The notes beneath the pieces were generated by a model. It was not told the DNA's origin. It did not search any database and worked only from the letters and a program-made list of their open reading frames with translations. Positions 25,149 to 33,333 of a stretch of 42,053 nucleotides of DNA are shown one piece after another (the first letter of the stretch is position 1; each line of letters starts with the position of its first letter). The position numbers were made by a program, and so were the translations under genes. The DNA lies in NCBI GenBank assembly GCA_944323055.1, contig CALUQZ010000015.1:1-42053 (forward strand). The letters run 5' to 3'. The stretch is from an uncultured Acholeplasmatales bacterium. Its GTDB lineage: Bacteria; Bacillota_I; Bacilli_A; Acholeplasmatales; Anaeroplasmataceae.

Positions 25149-26376
25149 TTTTTGCCCCTAATCTTCTCAATTCATCATCGACGCCAAAAGAGCGTAATTG
25201 TCTAGCAAAACGATTAATAGATGATTCACTATTAAAATTGGTCATTTCAAATATTCTATATAGTTTATCACCTTTGACATTGTAAACTCCATCTTTATCT
25301 TTTTCAATGTAAAATATAGGCTCTTCCTTTTTATATTCATATGTAACTGTTTGTTCTAACTCATCTTCTTCAAATAAAGAGAATGGTTTAGTAACTGCTA
25401 ATAAATCAGCAATTTTATATAATAAGCTATCAAGATTATCTTTGTTATAAGCACTAATAGGAATTACTTCTAAATTAGTTTTTTCAATAAATTTAGCTAA
25501 ATTTTCTTTAGCATTTGGTAAATCCATTTTATTTGCAACCACAATTTGCGGACGATTTATTAAGTTCATTTTATAATTTTTTAGCTCATTATTTATTACT
25601 AAATAATCATTATACGGATCTCTACCTTCAACAGCTGCCATATCAATTATATGTACAATTACACGACATCTTTCTATATGTCTTAAAAACTCTAAACCTA
25701 AACCAGCACCTTGATGCGCTCCTTCAATCAAACCAGGTAAATCAGCCATAACAAAACTTCTACCATCTTTTACTTCAACCATACCAAGTTGAGGAACTAA
25801 AGTAGTAAAATGATAATCAGCAATTTTAGGTTTAGCAGCCGAAACAACCGATAATAATGTCGATTTACCTACAGAAGGGAATCCAACTAAACCACAATCT
25901 GCTAAGACTTTTAATTCACATCTTATATATCTAACCTCACCAGGTTCGCCTTTTTCACAAAAATCAGGACATTTGTTAATACCAGTAGCAAAAGCCATAT
26001 TGCCTCTACCACCTCTACCACCTTTAGCGATTACTACTTCTTCATTATGTCTAGTTATATCTGCTATAACTAAATTAGTATCATCATCATAAACAGTTGT
26101 CCCTAAAGGCACATGAACATAAGTATCTTTAGCATTAGCCCCATACATACCTTTATTACGTCCTTTTTCGCCAGGTAAAGCTTTTAAAACTTTCATATAT
26201 TTTAAATCTAATAATGTAGATAAGCCTTCATCACCAACAAAAATGATTGAACCACCTTTACCACCATTACCGCCAAATGGTCCACCTAGTTCAACTTTCA
26301 ATTCACGGCGGTATGCGACAATACCATCTCCACCTTTACCACCATGTAATTCCATTTTCACTTGATCAATAAACAT
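25099..26376 (-). CDS. obgE: Obg/CgtA GTPase with OCT domain
   Basis: Ribosome-associated GTPase, 425 aa. The glycine-rich Obg domain occupies 1-158 (GGKGGDGIVAYRRE, GGRGGRGNMAF), followed by the G domain with G1 GFPSVGKST (165-173), G3 DLPG (212-215) and G4 NKMD. A C-terminal OCT domain (about 345-425) ends in FEMTNFNSESSINRFARQL and VFDFEFEFVD, as in Bacilli. It acts in 50S assembly and stress signalling. The gene follows rpmA after 44 bases that contain a terminator-like hairpin, so readthrough may set its level. Confidence 0.95.
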   Translation of the reverse strand: MFIDQVKMELHGGKGGDGIVAYRRELKVELGGPFGGNGGKGGSIIFVGDEGLSTLLDLKYMKVLKALPGEKGRNKGMYGANAKDTYVHVPLGTTVYDDDTNLVIADITRHNEEVVIAKGGRGGRGNMAFATGINKCPDFCEKGEPGEVRYIRCELKVLADCGLVGFPSVGKSTLLSVVSAAKPKIADYHFTTLVPQLGMVEVKDGRSFVMADLPGLIEGAHQGAGLGLEFLRHIERCRVIVHIIDMAAVEGRDPYNDYLVINNELKNYKMNLINRPQIVVANKMDLPNAKENLAKFIEKTNLEVIPISAYNKDNLDSLLYKIADLLAVTKPFSLFEEDELEQTVTYEYKKEEPIFYIEKDKDGVYNVKGDKLYRIFEMTNFNSESSINRFARQLRSFGVDDELRRLGAKNGDTIRVFDFEFEFVD

Positions 26377-26393
26377 AAAATCAACCTTTCTAT

Positions 26394-26420
26394 AAAAAAA
26401 ACTAGGCTAAGCCTAGTTTA
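26394..26420 (-). terminator. Terminator-like hairpin between rpmA and obg
   Basis: AAACTAGG and CCTAGTTT form a stem with loop CTTAG on the minus strand, followed by seven T residues, between the rpmA stop (26421) and the obg start (26376). It probably reduces transcription into obg relative to the ribosomal genes. I see no separate promoter in the 44-base gap. Confidence 0.75.
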
Positions 26421-26699
26421 TTAAACGCTATAAACAGATACTTGTTTCTTGTCGCGTCCTTTGCGTTCAAATCTAACAACGCCACTTGTCTTAGCAAATA
26501 ATGTATCGTCGCCACCACGACCAACGTTATTTCCTGGGAAAATCTTAGTTCCTCTTTGGCGATAAATGATTGAACCAGCTGTAACTACTTGACCATCTGC
26601 TACTTTAGCTCCTAGACGTTTAGCTTCAGAATCACGGCCGTTTTTAGTAGAACCAACACCTTTTTTAGATGCGAACAATTGTAAATTTAATAATAACAT
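26421..26699 (-). CDS. rpmA: Ribosomal protein bL27 with cleavable N-terminal extension
   Basis: 92 aa from ATG at 26699, which is preceded by AGGAGG; an ATG 54 bases upstream lies in the prp gene and is rejected. The N-terminus [18 protein letters not shown] carries the LQLFA extension known in Bacillota, where Prp protease cuts between Phe 9 and Ala 10 to expose the mature end that reaches the peptidyl transferase centre. The protease gene is immediately upstream. The remaining segments [20 protein letters not shown] and [14 protein letters not shown] are typical of bL27. Confidence 0.96.
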   Translation of the reverse strand: MLLLNLQLFASKKGVGSTKNGRDSEAKRLGAKVADGQVVTAGSIIYRQRGTKIFPGNNVGRGGDDTLFAKTSGVVRFERKGRDKKQVSVYSV

Positions 26700-26712
26700 T
26701 GTTTTTTTCCTC

Positions 26713-27018
26713 CTAACCGTTAAACTTGACATTTTGCGGATATTGTCTAGCAACCTCTGCTAACGTATCACGCAAATTGTCACAAATTAGCATTACATAT
26801 TCATCATTTTTTACTTTTAAATTAAATAGACCTTCTTTTGATTCAAGTTCTATTATGTTGTAACCATCTTTATATTTTAAAAGTAAATTACCTGTCATAA
26901 TCAAAGCTGTTGAGACTGCCGCACAAACAATATCTTGTCCGTATTTAGCAAATGCAGCATGACCATTGACCTTAAATTGATAAATATCTGCCGATTTATT
27001 AATTGTAATTTTAATCAT
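26713..27018 (-). CDS. prp: Ribosomal-processing cysteine protease Prp
   Basis: 101 aa, YsxB/Prp family. The catalytic His is in [20 protein letters not shown] and the catalytic Cys eleven residues later in DIVCAAVS. It removes the N-terminal extension of bL27, encoded 13 bases downstream. It starts two bases after rplU ends, keeping the Bacillota order rplU-prp-rpmA. The extension in bL27 and the intact protease predict that the pathway is active. Confidence 0.94.
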   Translation of the reverse strand: MIKITINKSADIYQFKVNGHAAFAKYGQDIVCAAVSTALIMTGNLLLKYKDGYNIIELESKEGLFNLKVKNDEYVMLICDNLRDTLAEVARQYPQNVKFNG

Positions 27019-27020
27019 AA

Positions 27021-27329
27021 TTAAGCATTAATAGCTTCAATAGTCAATTTTGTATAAGCTTGACGATGACCTTTTTTAGTTCTTTCGTTCTTTTTTGGAC
27101 GATATTTAAAAACAATAATTTTTTTGCCGCGACCTTGTTTTTCAACTTTTGCCACAACACTAGCACCTTTTACATAAGGTGTACCTACTACTGTTTTATC
27201 TCCAGATACTAAAACAACTTTATCAAAAGTATAAGATTCCCCTGCTTCTACAGGTAATTTTTCAACAAAAATTGTTGAACCTACTTCTACTTTTACTTGT
27301 TTGCCACCTGTTTCAATAATTGCGTACAT
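27021..27329 (-). CDS. rplU: Ribosomal protein bL21
   Basis: 102 aa, standard length. Family segments are [20 protein letters not shown] at the start and [20 protein letters not shown] near the end, which binds 23S rRNA. GAGGAGG lies upstream of the ATG. First gene of rplU-prp-rpmA(-obg), transcribed from the promoter at 27422-27450 through a short leader with inverted repeats. Confidence 0.97.
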   Translation of the reverse strand: MYAIIETGGKQVKVEVGSTIFVEKLPVEAGESYTFDKVVLVSGDKTVVGTPYVKGASVVAKVEKQGRGKKIIVFKYRPKKNERTKKGHRQAYTKLTIEAINA

Positions 27330-27365
27330 GTCGAAACCTCCTCATTTATTTTAAGACACACTATT

Positions 27366-27419
27366 AGGGTAGATTAACTCATTTATAACCCTTTCTATGT
27401 GGTGCATGTTACAACATAG
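27366..27419 (-). promoter_or_regulatory. Leader of rplU, candidate bL21 autoregulatory element
   Basis: Two inverted repeats lie between promoter and gene: ACATAG/CTATGT (27414-27419 with 27395-27400) and AGGGT/ACCCT (27366-27370 with 27388-27392). Bacillota rplU genes are known to have an L21 leader RNA. The outermost arm overlaps the predicted transcription start, which weakens the fit; no covariance model was run. Confidence 0.4.
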
Positions 27420-27421
27420 GA

Positions 27422-27450
27422 ATTGTAAACTATCTTTAAATAAAAGTCAA
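27422..27450 (-). promoter_or_regulatory. Promoter of rplU-prp-rpmA
   Basis: Minus strand: -35 TTGACT (27445-27450), 17 bases, -10 TACAAT (27422-27427). A near-consensus promoter, as expected for ribosomal protein genes. Confidence 0.8.
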
Positions 27451-27494
27451 CTATTTTTTTGAATTTTAGCGTTTATTAACTCTAAAAATAATAT

Positions 27495-28430
27495 TTACTC
27501 TTCTAAAATTACTTCATTATCATTTTTCTTTTTACTTGAAAAAAATCTTATAATTTTTTTAGGAAAGAAAGTTATAGTATCAGCTATAACTAAAGGCAAT
27601 ATTTTAGCTGCTTCTTTTAATGCTTGTCTTCTAATATCTTCTTTAGTGACAACTGCCCCATCACTAAATAAATAACGGCGTGTTACACAACCTATTCTAA
27701 TCGTTAATAAAGCATTAGCTATCCCTTGTAAAACAGAGCTTAACAAAGGTTTAATCAAAGGTATTTCACCTAACACATTTAATGAACTTGCCGGCAAAAC
27801 ATCTTCAAGTCGCATATTCTCTAGACCTTCAGCTATTAAAGCCGTACCAAATACATTAACAGTTAATTTTGATAAGTTACGCATACTAGGTCTAAAACCA
27901 CATTTTAATACTAATTGCTTTATCATCTGTAAATTAATTGTAAAAACAGTAATCATATCAAAACGAGCTGATTGACAAATAGCAGTTGATATTAAAACGA
28001 CTTTTGCTTGATTAATAATAATTTTATTTAAATCTTTTTTGATATCAGTAGCAAAAACATATTGTAAATTTATTAATAGTTCTTCTTTAGTTTGATATTC
28101 TGTAAGTAATTTTAAACTATCATCTGGTAAATTGTTATTATTAGCTATATTACTAGCCACTTTTTTATAAACTTTATAAACCTTAGGATCATTTTGTTCT
28201 AAAGATGTAACAATAGCTAAATCAGGACTACCAACAATTATTCTAATTGGATTAATAATACCAAAAAATACTAATACGGCTATTAATACATAAAATATTA
28301 TTTCTACTGCTAAATGTATTCTACCTAATCTTTCACCTAAAGCTATAATTGAACTCAATAATATTAAAGCAAATAACAAAAGACAACAGATAGCTAGAGT
28401 ATACCAAATATATTTAGTCTTTTTGTTCAT
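27495..28430 (-). CDS. YcjF/DUF697-like membrane protein
   Basis: 311 aa. Two N-terminal helices (about 8-32 and 41-62) are followed by a soluble region and a weakly hydrophobic part. The segments VVLISTAICQSARFDMITVF, MIKQLVLKCGFRPS and AEGLENMRLEDVLPASS, followed by KPLLSSVLQGIANALLTIRIG, recall the DUF697 part of YcjF-like proteins. A basic C-terminal tail follows. It overlaps the preceding membrane protein gene by 17 bases, so they probably work together. Function unknown. Confidence 0.7.
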   Translation of the reverse strand: MNKKTKYIWYTLAICCLLLFALILLSSIIALGERLGRIHLAVEIIFYVLIAVLVFFGIINPIRIIVGSPDLAIVTSLEQNDPKVYKVYKKVASNIANNNNLPDDSLKLLTEYQTKEELLINLQYVFATDIKKDLNKIIINQAKVVLISTAICQSARFDMITVFTINLQMIKQLVLKCGFRPSMRNLSKLTVNVFGTALIAEGLENMRLEDVLPASSLNVLGEIPLIKPLLSSVLQGIANALLTIRIGCVTRRYLFSDGAVVTKEDIRRQALKEAAKILPLVIADTITFFPKKIIRFFSSKKKNDNEVILEE

Positions 28431-28914
28431 TTTTCATTCTTCCCTTCAAATAATATAATGTTAATATAATAGCTATAATTAACCAAATTGAACCACAAAA
28501 GATAAAGAATGGTTTATTCATAATACTATATCCACCAAGTAAAGAAATTAAACCAATATATTTTAAAGAATCAAATCCAGCTTGATTTATTTTATGTTCA
28601 GCAAAAATAAGCCTTAAAATAGGTATTATTGCAATAACTAAAAAACATACAATATCAACTACTAAATTTGTATAAAAATGGTAATAAACAACACCAAATA
28701 TAATAGCTATAAATCCTTCTAATAAATTAAAAATTAATTCTCTTTTTTCATCTTTTACACTTGTTAAAGCTAATTTAATTATACCCATTAAAACAAAAGC
28801 TATAGCAATTAATCTAAAATAAATGATAGATAAAAAACTAGCAGAAACAAAGAAAAAGATGGCCGCAATAACTAGACAAACAATTAATAATATTAAAAAT
28901 TGCTTAATAGTCAT
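28414..28914 (-). CDS. Small multi-pass membrane protein
   Basis: 166 aa with about five or six hydrophobic helices covering most of its length. The repeated two-helix pattern with short loops, for example FRLIAIAFVLMGIIKLALTS and FNLLEGFIAIIFGVVYYHFY, resembles HdeD/DUF308 proteins, but I cannot assign it firmly. It is coupled by overlap to the DUF697-like gene and starts 17 bases after the MATE gene ends. Confidence 0.65.
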   Translation of the reverse strand: MTIKQFLILLIVCLVIAAIFFFVSASFLSIIYFRLIAIAFVLMGIIKLALTSVKDEKRELIFNLLEGFIAIIFGVVYYHFYTNLVVDIVCFLVIAIIPILRLIFAEHKINQAGFDSLKYIGLISLLGGYSIMNKPFFIFCGSIWLIIAIILTLYYLKGRMKNEQKD

Positions 28915-28931
28915 TTGACCACCTCCTTAAA

Positions 28932-30305
28932 TTAAATGTTTTTAATTTCAGATATCTTGTTTTTTTGCCTATTTAAAATCTTTTTATATAGTAAAAATAA
29001 TACTAACAATTCACAAAGCCATGTAACTAACCAAGAAATAGGATATGATAAATATAAATTAAATAGGCTCTGATTCATATTGTAAATTGTATAAATATAA
29101 CCAATTCTAAACCCTACAATGCCAACAATCGTCATAATAGTTGATAAAGATGAATAACCTAGCCCTCTTAAACCACCAGAACAAACATCCATAAACCCAC
29201 ATAAAAAGTAAGTTAAAATCATTACTAACAATCTCTCATTAGCATAGACAAATACATCAGGGTCATTATTGTATAAACCGACGAAAAACCGAGGGAATAA
29301 CAATATAATGCCACCAACTACTAAATTGCCCATAAAAGCATAAAAATGAGCAAAAAAAGTGATTTTTGGAACATTTTTAACTTTATTAGCACCTACATTT
29401 TGACTGACAAATGAAACTTGAGCTTGATAGACAGCATTCATAGCAGCATAGGGAAAACCTTCAAGTGAACTTGAAACACCACTACCTGCTATTGCTATTT
29501 TACCATATGAATTGATATTTGCTTGTATCATTACATTAGAAATATTAAATATTACACTTTGTAAACTAGCAGGAATACCAATGATAAAGATGTCTTTTAA
29601 AATTTGTTTATCTAATTTTAATTCTTTTAAATCTAATTTTAATGAACCTTTATTTCTAACTAAAGTAATAACAACCAAAATAGCACTAACCGCTTCTGAT
29701 ACAATTGTTCCTAAAGCAACACCGGCCACATCTAGTTTAAAAACACAAACAAACAATAAATTAAAACATACATTTAAAATGCCGGCTATAGTTAAATAAA
29801 TTAAAGGCCTTTTAGTATCACCTACAGCTCTTAATAAAGATGAACCAAAGTTATAAATAATATTAAATATAATACCACCAAAATAAATCTGCAAATAAGA
29901 AGTTGACATATCAATTAACGCCATATCAGCATCCATCAATATAAGCATATACCTAGCTAATAAAGCTCCAACTACTGAAACAATAGCACCAACAATAACT
30001 GATGTAATCATTGTTGTTGATACTGTTTTGTGACAACTATTGATATCTTTAGCAGCATAATATCTACTCATCAAAATAGTAGAGCCTAATGTTAAGCCTA
30101 AAAAGAAATTAACAAATAAACTAACTAAACTTGAAGTACTTGACACTGCCGCCATCGCATCAACTGATGAAAACTGTCCTAATACAATTATATCAAAAGC
30201 ATTATACAAAAGTTGTAAAATACCAGATAACATTAGTGGAATACTATACTTAAGCAATTTTAAACCTATTTTCCCACTAGTCATATCCATTTCAAAACTA
30301 GCCAT
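28932..30305 (-). CDS. MATE-family efflux transporter
   Basis: 457 aa with about twelve membrane helices in two related halves, the usual MATE length. Segments of the family include LKYSIPLMLSGILQLLYNAF with DIIVLGQFSS after it, GIIFNIIYNFGSSLLRAVGD and IGIPASLQSVIFNISN in the second half. It exports cationic compounds or, in anaerobes, unknown metabolites, driven by Na+ or H+. AGAGGA precedes the start. It follows the small membrane protein gene at 30317-30559 by 11 bases. Confidence 0.93.
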   Translation of the reverse strand: MASFEMDMTSGKIGLKLLKYSIPLMLSGILQLLYNAFDIIVLGQFSSVDAMAAVSSTSSLVSLFVNFFLGLTLGSTILMSRYYAAKDINSCHKTVSTTMITSVIVGAIVSVVGALLARYMLILMDADMALIDMSTSYLQIYFGGIIFNIIYNFGSSLLRAVGDTKRPLIYLTIAGILNVCFNLLFVCVFKLDVAGVALGTIVSEAVSAILVVITLVRNKGSLKLDLKELKLDKQILKDIFIIGIPASLQSVIFNISNVMIQANINSYGKIAIAGSGVSSSLEGFPYAAMNAVYQAQVSFVSQNVGANKVKNVPKITFFAHFYAFMGNLVVGGIILLFPRFFVGLYNNDPDVFVYANERLLVMILTYFLCGFMDVCSGGLRGLGYSSLSTIMTIVGIVGFRIGYIYTIYNMNQSLFNLYLSYPISWLVTWLCELLVLFLLYKKILNRQKNKISEIKNI

Positions 30306-30316
30306 AAAAGATTCCT

Positions 30317-30559
30317 CTATTTCTTTAATGTATAATATCTTTTCCTCATTTTTCTCTTATACCATAAAAAGAATATAAAAAACAAATCAAACCCAATAAT
30401 AACACTAAATAATATTACCCCTACCATATTAATTGTAAAGTCAACATGGTTAATAAGATCATCATATAAGTTTAAACTTAAAACTATAACTTCATATACA
30501 CTAACAATTAACACTAATAACAATAAGATAATTTTAAGGTAAAAACTTTTTTTATTCAT
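30317..30559 (-). CDS. Small two-helix membrane protein, unknown
   Basis: 80 aa from ATG at 30559, overlapping the end of parC by eight bases. Two hydrophobic helices (about 7-28 and 41-62) are followed by a basic tail, FFLWYKRKMRKRYYTLKK. I recognise no family. The reading frame and overlap with parC support a true gene in the same transcript. Confidence 0.6.
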   Translation of the reverse strand: MNKKSFYLKIILLLLVLIVSVYEVIVLSLNLYDDLINHVDFTINMVGVILFSVIIGFDLFFIFFLWYKRKMRKRYYTLKK

Positions 30560-33332
30560 TTTCAATCTTCTTTCTTATAATAACACTAGCTGCTGTTTCA
30601 GTTGTAATAGTTTTATCATCCTCTGTCACTTTAACTTTATTATCTTTTTTTACTTCAACATCATCAAATAAAGTAGGTGTCTTTTCTTTTTTAATTTTAA
30701 CACTTGGCTCTACTTTACTTTCTTCTTTTACAATTTTAGTTTTATTAGCCTCTAATATTTTATCTAAATCATTTAAAATATTATAACTAGGTTTACTAGC
30801 TTTTAAAGGTTTCTCATTAGTTACATCGCTATCAAATAATGTAACATCATCTTCAACTAAATAATCTCCTGAGACAATTTCATCTTTTACATTTGGCTCA
30901 TCTAAATATAATTTAAATGGTTCTTTATAAGCTTCATTTAAATAAGATTTACCAGCTTCACCAACATTATATTTAAAACCAAAACAACCAATCTCATCAA
31001 CACCATTTTGATAAACTATGTGACAAGTTACGTTTTCTTTATATTGATTTAAACTCATTTTACAAGCTGATACAATAATAATTGGATTAGATTTAATTAA
31101 TTTAACTAAATTTTGACCTGCCCTACCGCGTCTAGTTAAACAAATGTCTTTAACAGCTATCCTCTTTATGTTACCTTTAGCTGATAACAATAAGATATCT
31201 TCTTCTTTATTAGTATAAAATGCACTAACAACACTATCTTTATTTTTTAAATTAATTGATCTAATACCACCAGCATTAGTTCCATCTCTTAAAGCTACAT
31301 CAGTAGCTCTAAATCTAAGACCTTCTCCATATTTTGTGACTACTAAAATCTCTAATAAATTTTCACAAATATCGGTACTAACTAATTCTTCACCATCTTG
31401 TAATTTCATTGCTCTACAAGCTTTTGAATATCTAGCTAAAACAAAATTTTTAAGCATTATTTGTTTAACATTACCTAAGCTTGTACACAATAAAACAGTC
31501 TTTGGTTCATCAAAACTTGTTATTGGGTAACAAGAAATAATTTGTTCTTTTGGATCAATAGAGACTAGATTATTTATAAAAGTTCCATAATCTTTCATTT
31601 TACATTCTGGAATTTTATAAACAGGTAAATAAATAAAATTACCTAAAGATGTAAATAATAATAGAGTATTAAGAGTATTAGCATTACCTTCATAAATTGT
31701 CGTATCATTTTCTTTGACATTATTATTCTTAGATAAATTATAAGACTTCATACTAACACGTTTAATATATCTATCTTTTGTAAGAACAATATAGACATCT
31801 TCTTTTGAAACTAAATCAGTTTCAGAAACTGATAAATCCTTTACTTCAGCCCTAATTTTACTTCTACGAGGTTGGATTATCGCTTTGTTAATTTCACCTA
31901 ATTCTTCTTTAATGACTTTAAGTAAAACTTTCTCGCTACCTAATATTTCATTGTAACGTTTAATATCTTGTGTAAGTGTTTCTTTTTCTTCTTTTAACTG
32001 CATAATATCTGTATTAGATAAACGATATAATTGCATTGTTATAATTGCCTCAGCTTGTAATTCTGTAAAGCCAAAATTATTCATAATATTTTGTTTAGAA
32101 TCAGCTCTATTCTTACTAGCTCTAATTGTTTTAATTACATCATCTAATATATCAACCATCTTAATAAGACCATCTACAACATGTAGTCTTTTAGAAGCCT
32201 TATTTAATTCGAAATTAGTTCTATTAGTAACAACTTCTTTTTGATGATTAATATAGGCATTTAAAATAGGAATAACACCTAAACACATCGGGCGTCTATT
32301 ACAAATTGAAACCATATTATATTTATAATTAATTTGTAAATCTGTATTTTTAAATAAATAATTTAAAATAGCTTCAACATTCGCATCTTTCTTTAAATCA
32401 ATAGCTATTCTAAGACCTTCCCTATCTGATTCATCTCTAACTTCAGCAATATCAGGTACTTTATTAGTTTGTCTTAACAAATCAATTCGTTCTACCGTTA
32501 AAGCTTTATTAGTTTCATAAGGAATTTCTGTTATTACAATTCTTTTTTGTTCTTTATTTATATTTTCTATTTCATAATTAGCTCTTATAATAACTTTCCC
32601 AGAACCAGTTAAAAAGGCTTCTCTTATACCTTCAATATCTTCTACTGTACCACCTGTTGGAAAATCTGGTCCAGGCATTATTTCTAATAATTCATCTAAC
32701 GATAATTGAGGATTGTCAATTAAAGCTATTGTAGCATTAATAACTTCATTAATATTATGTGGTGGGATATTAGTAGCATAACCACTTGAAATACCATTTG
32801 CCCCATTTACTAACAAATTAGGAAAACGGGCTGGTAGAACGGTTGGTTCAACCTCTTCTTCATCAAAGTTAGGAATAAATGGTACTGTATTCTTATCAAT
32901 ATCTTTTAATAAATAATCAGCATTTTTAGTCATCCTAGCTTCTGTATAACGCATAGCCGCTGGTCCATCACCATCAATTGAGCCATTATTACCATGCATA
33001 TCAATTAAAAGGACACCCATTTTCCAACTTTGACTCATTCTTACCATAGCTTCATAAATTGAAGAATCGCCATGAGGGTGATATTTACCCATTACTTCAC
33101 CACATATACGAGCTGACTTTTTATAAGTGGCATTTGAAGTAATACCTAAAACATTCATACCATATAATATTCTTCTTTGAACCGGTTTTAAACCATCTCT
33201 AATATCTGGAATAGCTCTTTCTTGTATAATGTATTTAGAATAACGCCCAAAACGATCACCGATGGCACTTTCAAGATTCATCTCTTTAAAATGTTCGTTA
33301 GAAAATATATCTAATTTTGTTTTTAAATCCAT
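30552..33332 (-). CDS. parC: DNA topoisomerase IV subunit A
   Basis: About 926 aa from ATG at 33332, which has GGTGA five bases upstream; an ATG twelve bases earlier overlaps the parE end. ParC-type N-terminus GDRFGRYSKYIIQERAIPD; catalytic Tyr 129 in MRYTEARM; HPHGDSSIYEAM in the quinolone-determining region. The C-terminal beta-pinwheel begins near VYIVLTKDRYIKRVS, and the GyrA box is not seen. The protein is about 100 residues longer than usual because of an acidic/basic low-complexity tail (last ~90 residues) ending in SVIIRKKIENE. With ParE it decatenates daughter chromosomes. Confidence 0.92.
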   Translation of the reverse strand: MDLKTKLDIFSNEHFKEMNLESAIGDRFGRYSKYIIQERAIPDIRDGLKPVQRRILYGMNVLGITSNATYKKSARICGEVMGKYHPHGDSSIYEAMVRMSQSWKMGVLLIDMHGNNGSIDGDGPAAMRYTEARMTKNADYLLKDIDKNTVPFIPNFDEEEVEPTVLPARFPNLLVNGANGISSGYATNIPPHNINEVINATIALIDNPQLSLDELLEIMPGPDFPTGGTVEDIEGIREAFLTGSGKVIIRANYEIENINKEQKRIVITEIPYETNKALTVERIDLLRQTNKVPDIAEVRDESDREGLRIAIDLKKDANVEAILNYLFKNTDLQINYKYNMVSICNRRPMCLGVIPILNAYINHQKEVVTNRTNFELNKASKRLHVVDGLIKMVDILDDVIKTIRASKNRADSKQNIMNNFGFTELQAEAIITMQLYRLSNTDIMQLKEEKETLTQDIKRYNEILGSEKVLLKVIKEELGEINKAIIQPRRSKIRAEVKDLSVSETDLVSKEDVYIVLTKDRYIKRVSMKSYNLSKNNNVKENDTTIYEGNANTLNTLLLFTSLGNFIYLPVYKIPECKMKDYGTFINNLVSIDPKEQIISCYPITSFDEPKTVLLCTSLGNVKQIMLKNFVLARYSKACRAMKLQDGEELVSTDICENLLEILVVTKYGEGLRFRATDVALRDGTNAGGIRSINLKNKDSVVSAFYTNKEEDILLLSAKGNIKRIAVKDICLTRRGRAGQNLVKLIKSNPIIIVSACKMSLNQYKENVTCHIVYQNGVDEIGCFGFKYNVGEAGKSYLNEAYKEPFKLYLDEPNVKDEIVSGDYLVEDDVTLFDSDVTNEKPLKASKPSYNILNDLDKILEANKTKIVKEESKVEPSVKIKKEKTPTLFDDVEVKKDNKVKVTEDDKTITTETAASVIIRKKIENE

Positions 33333-33333
33333 C

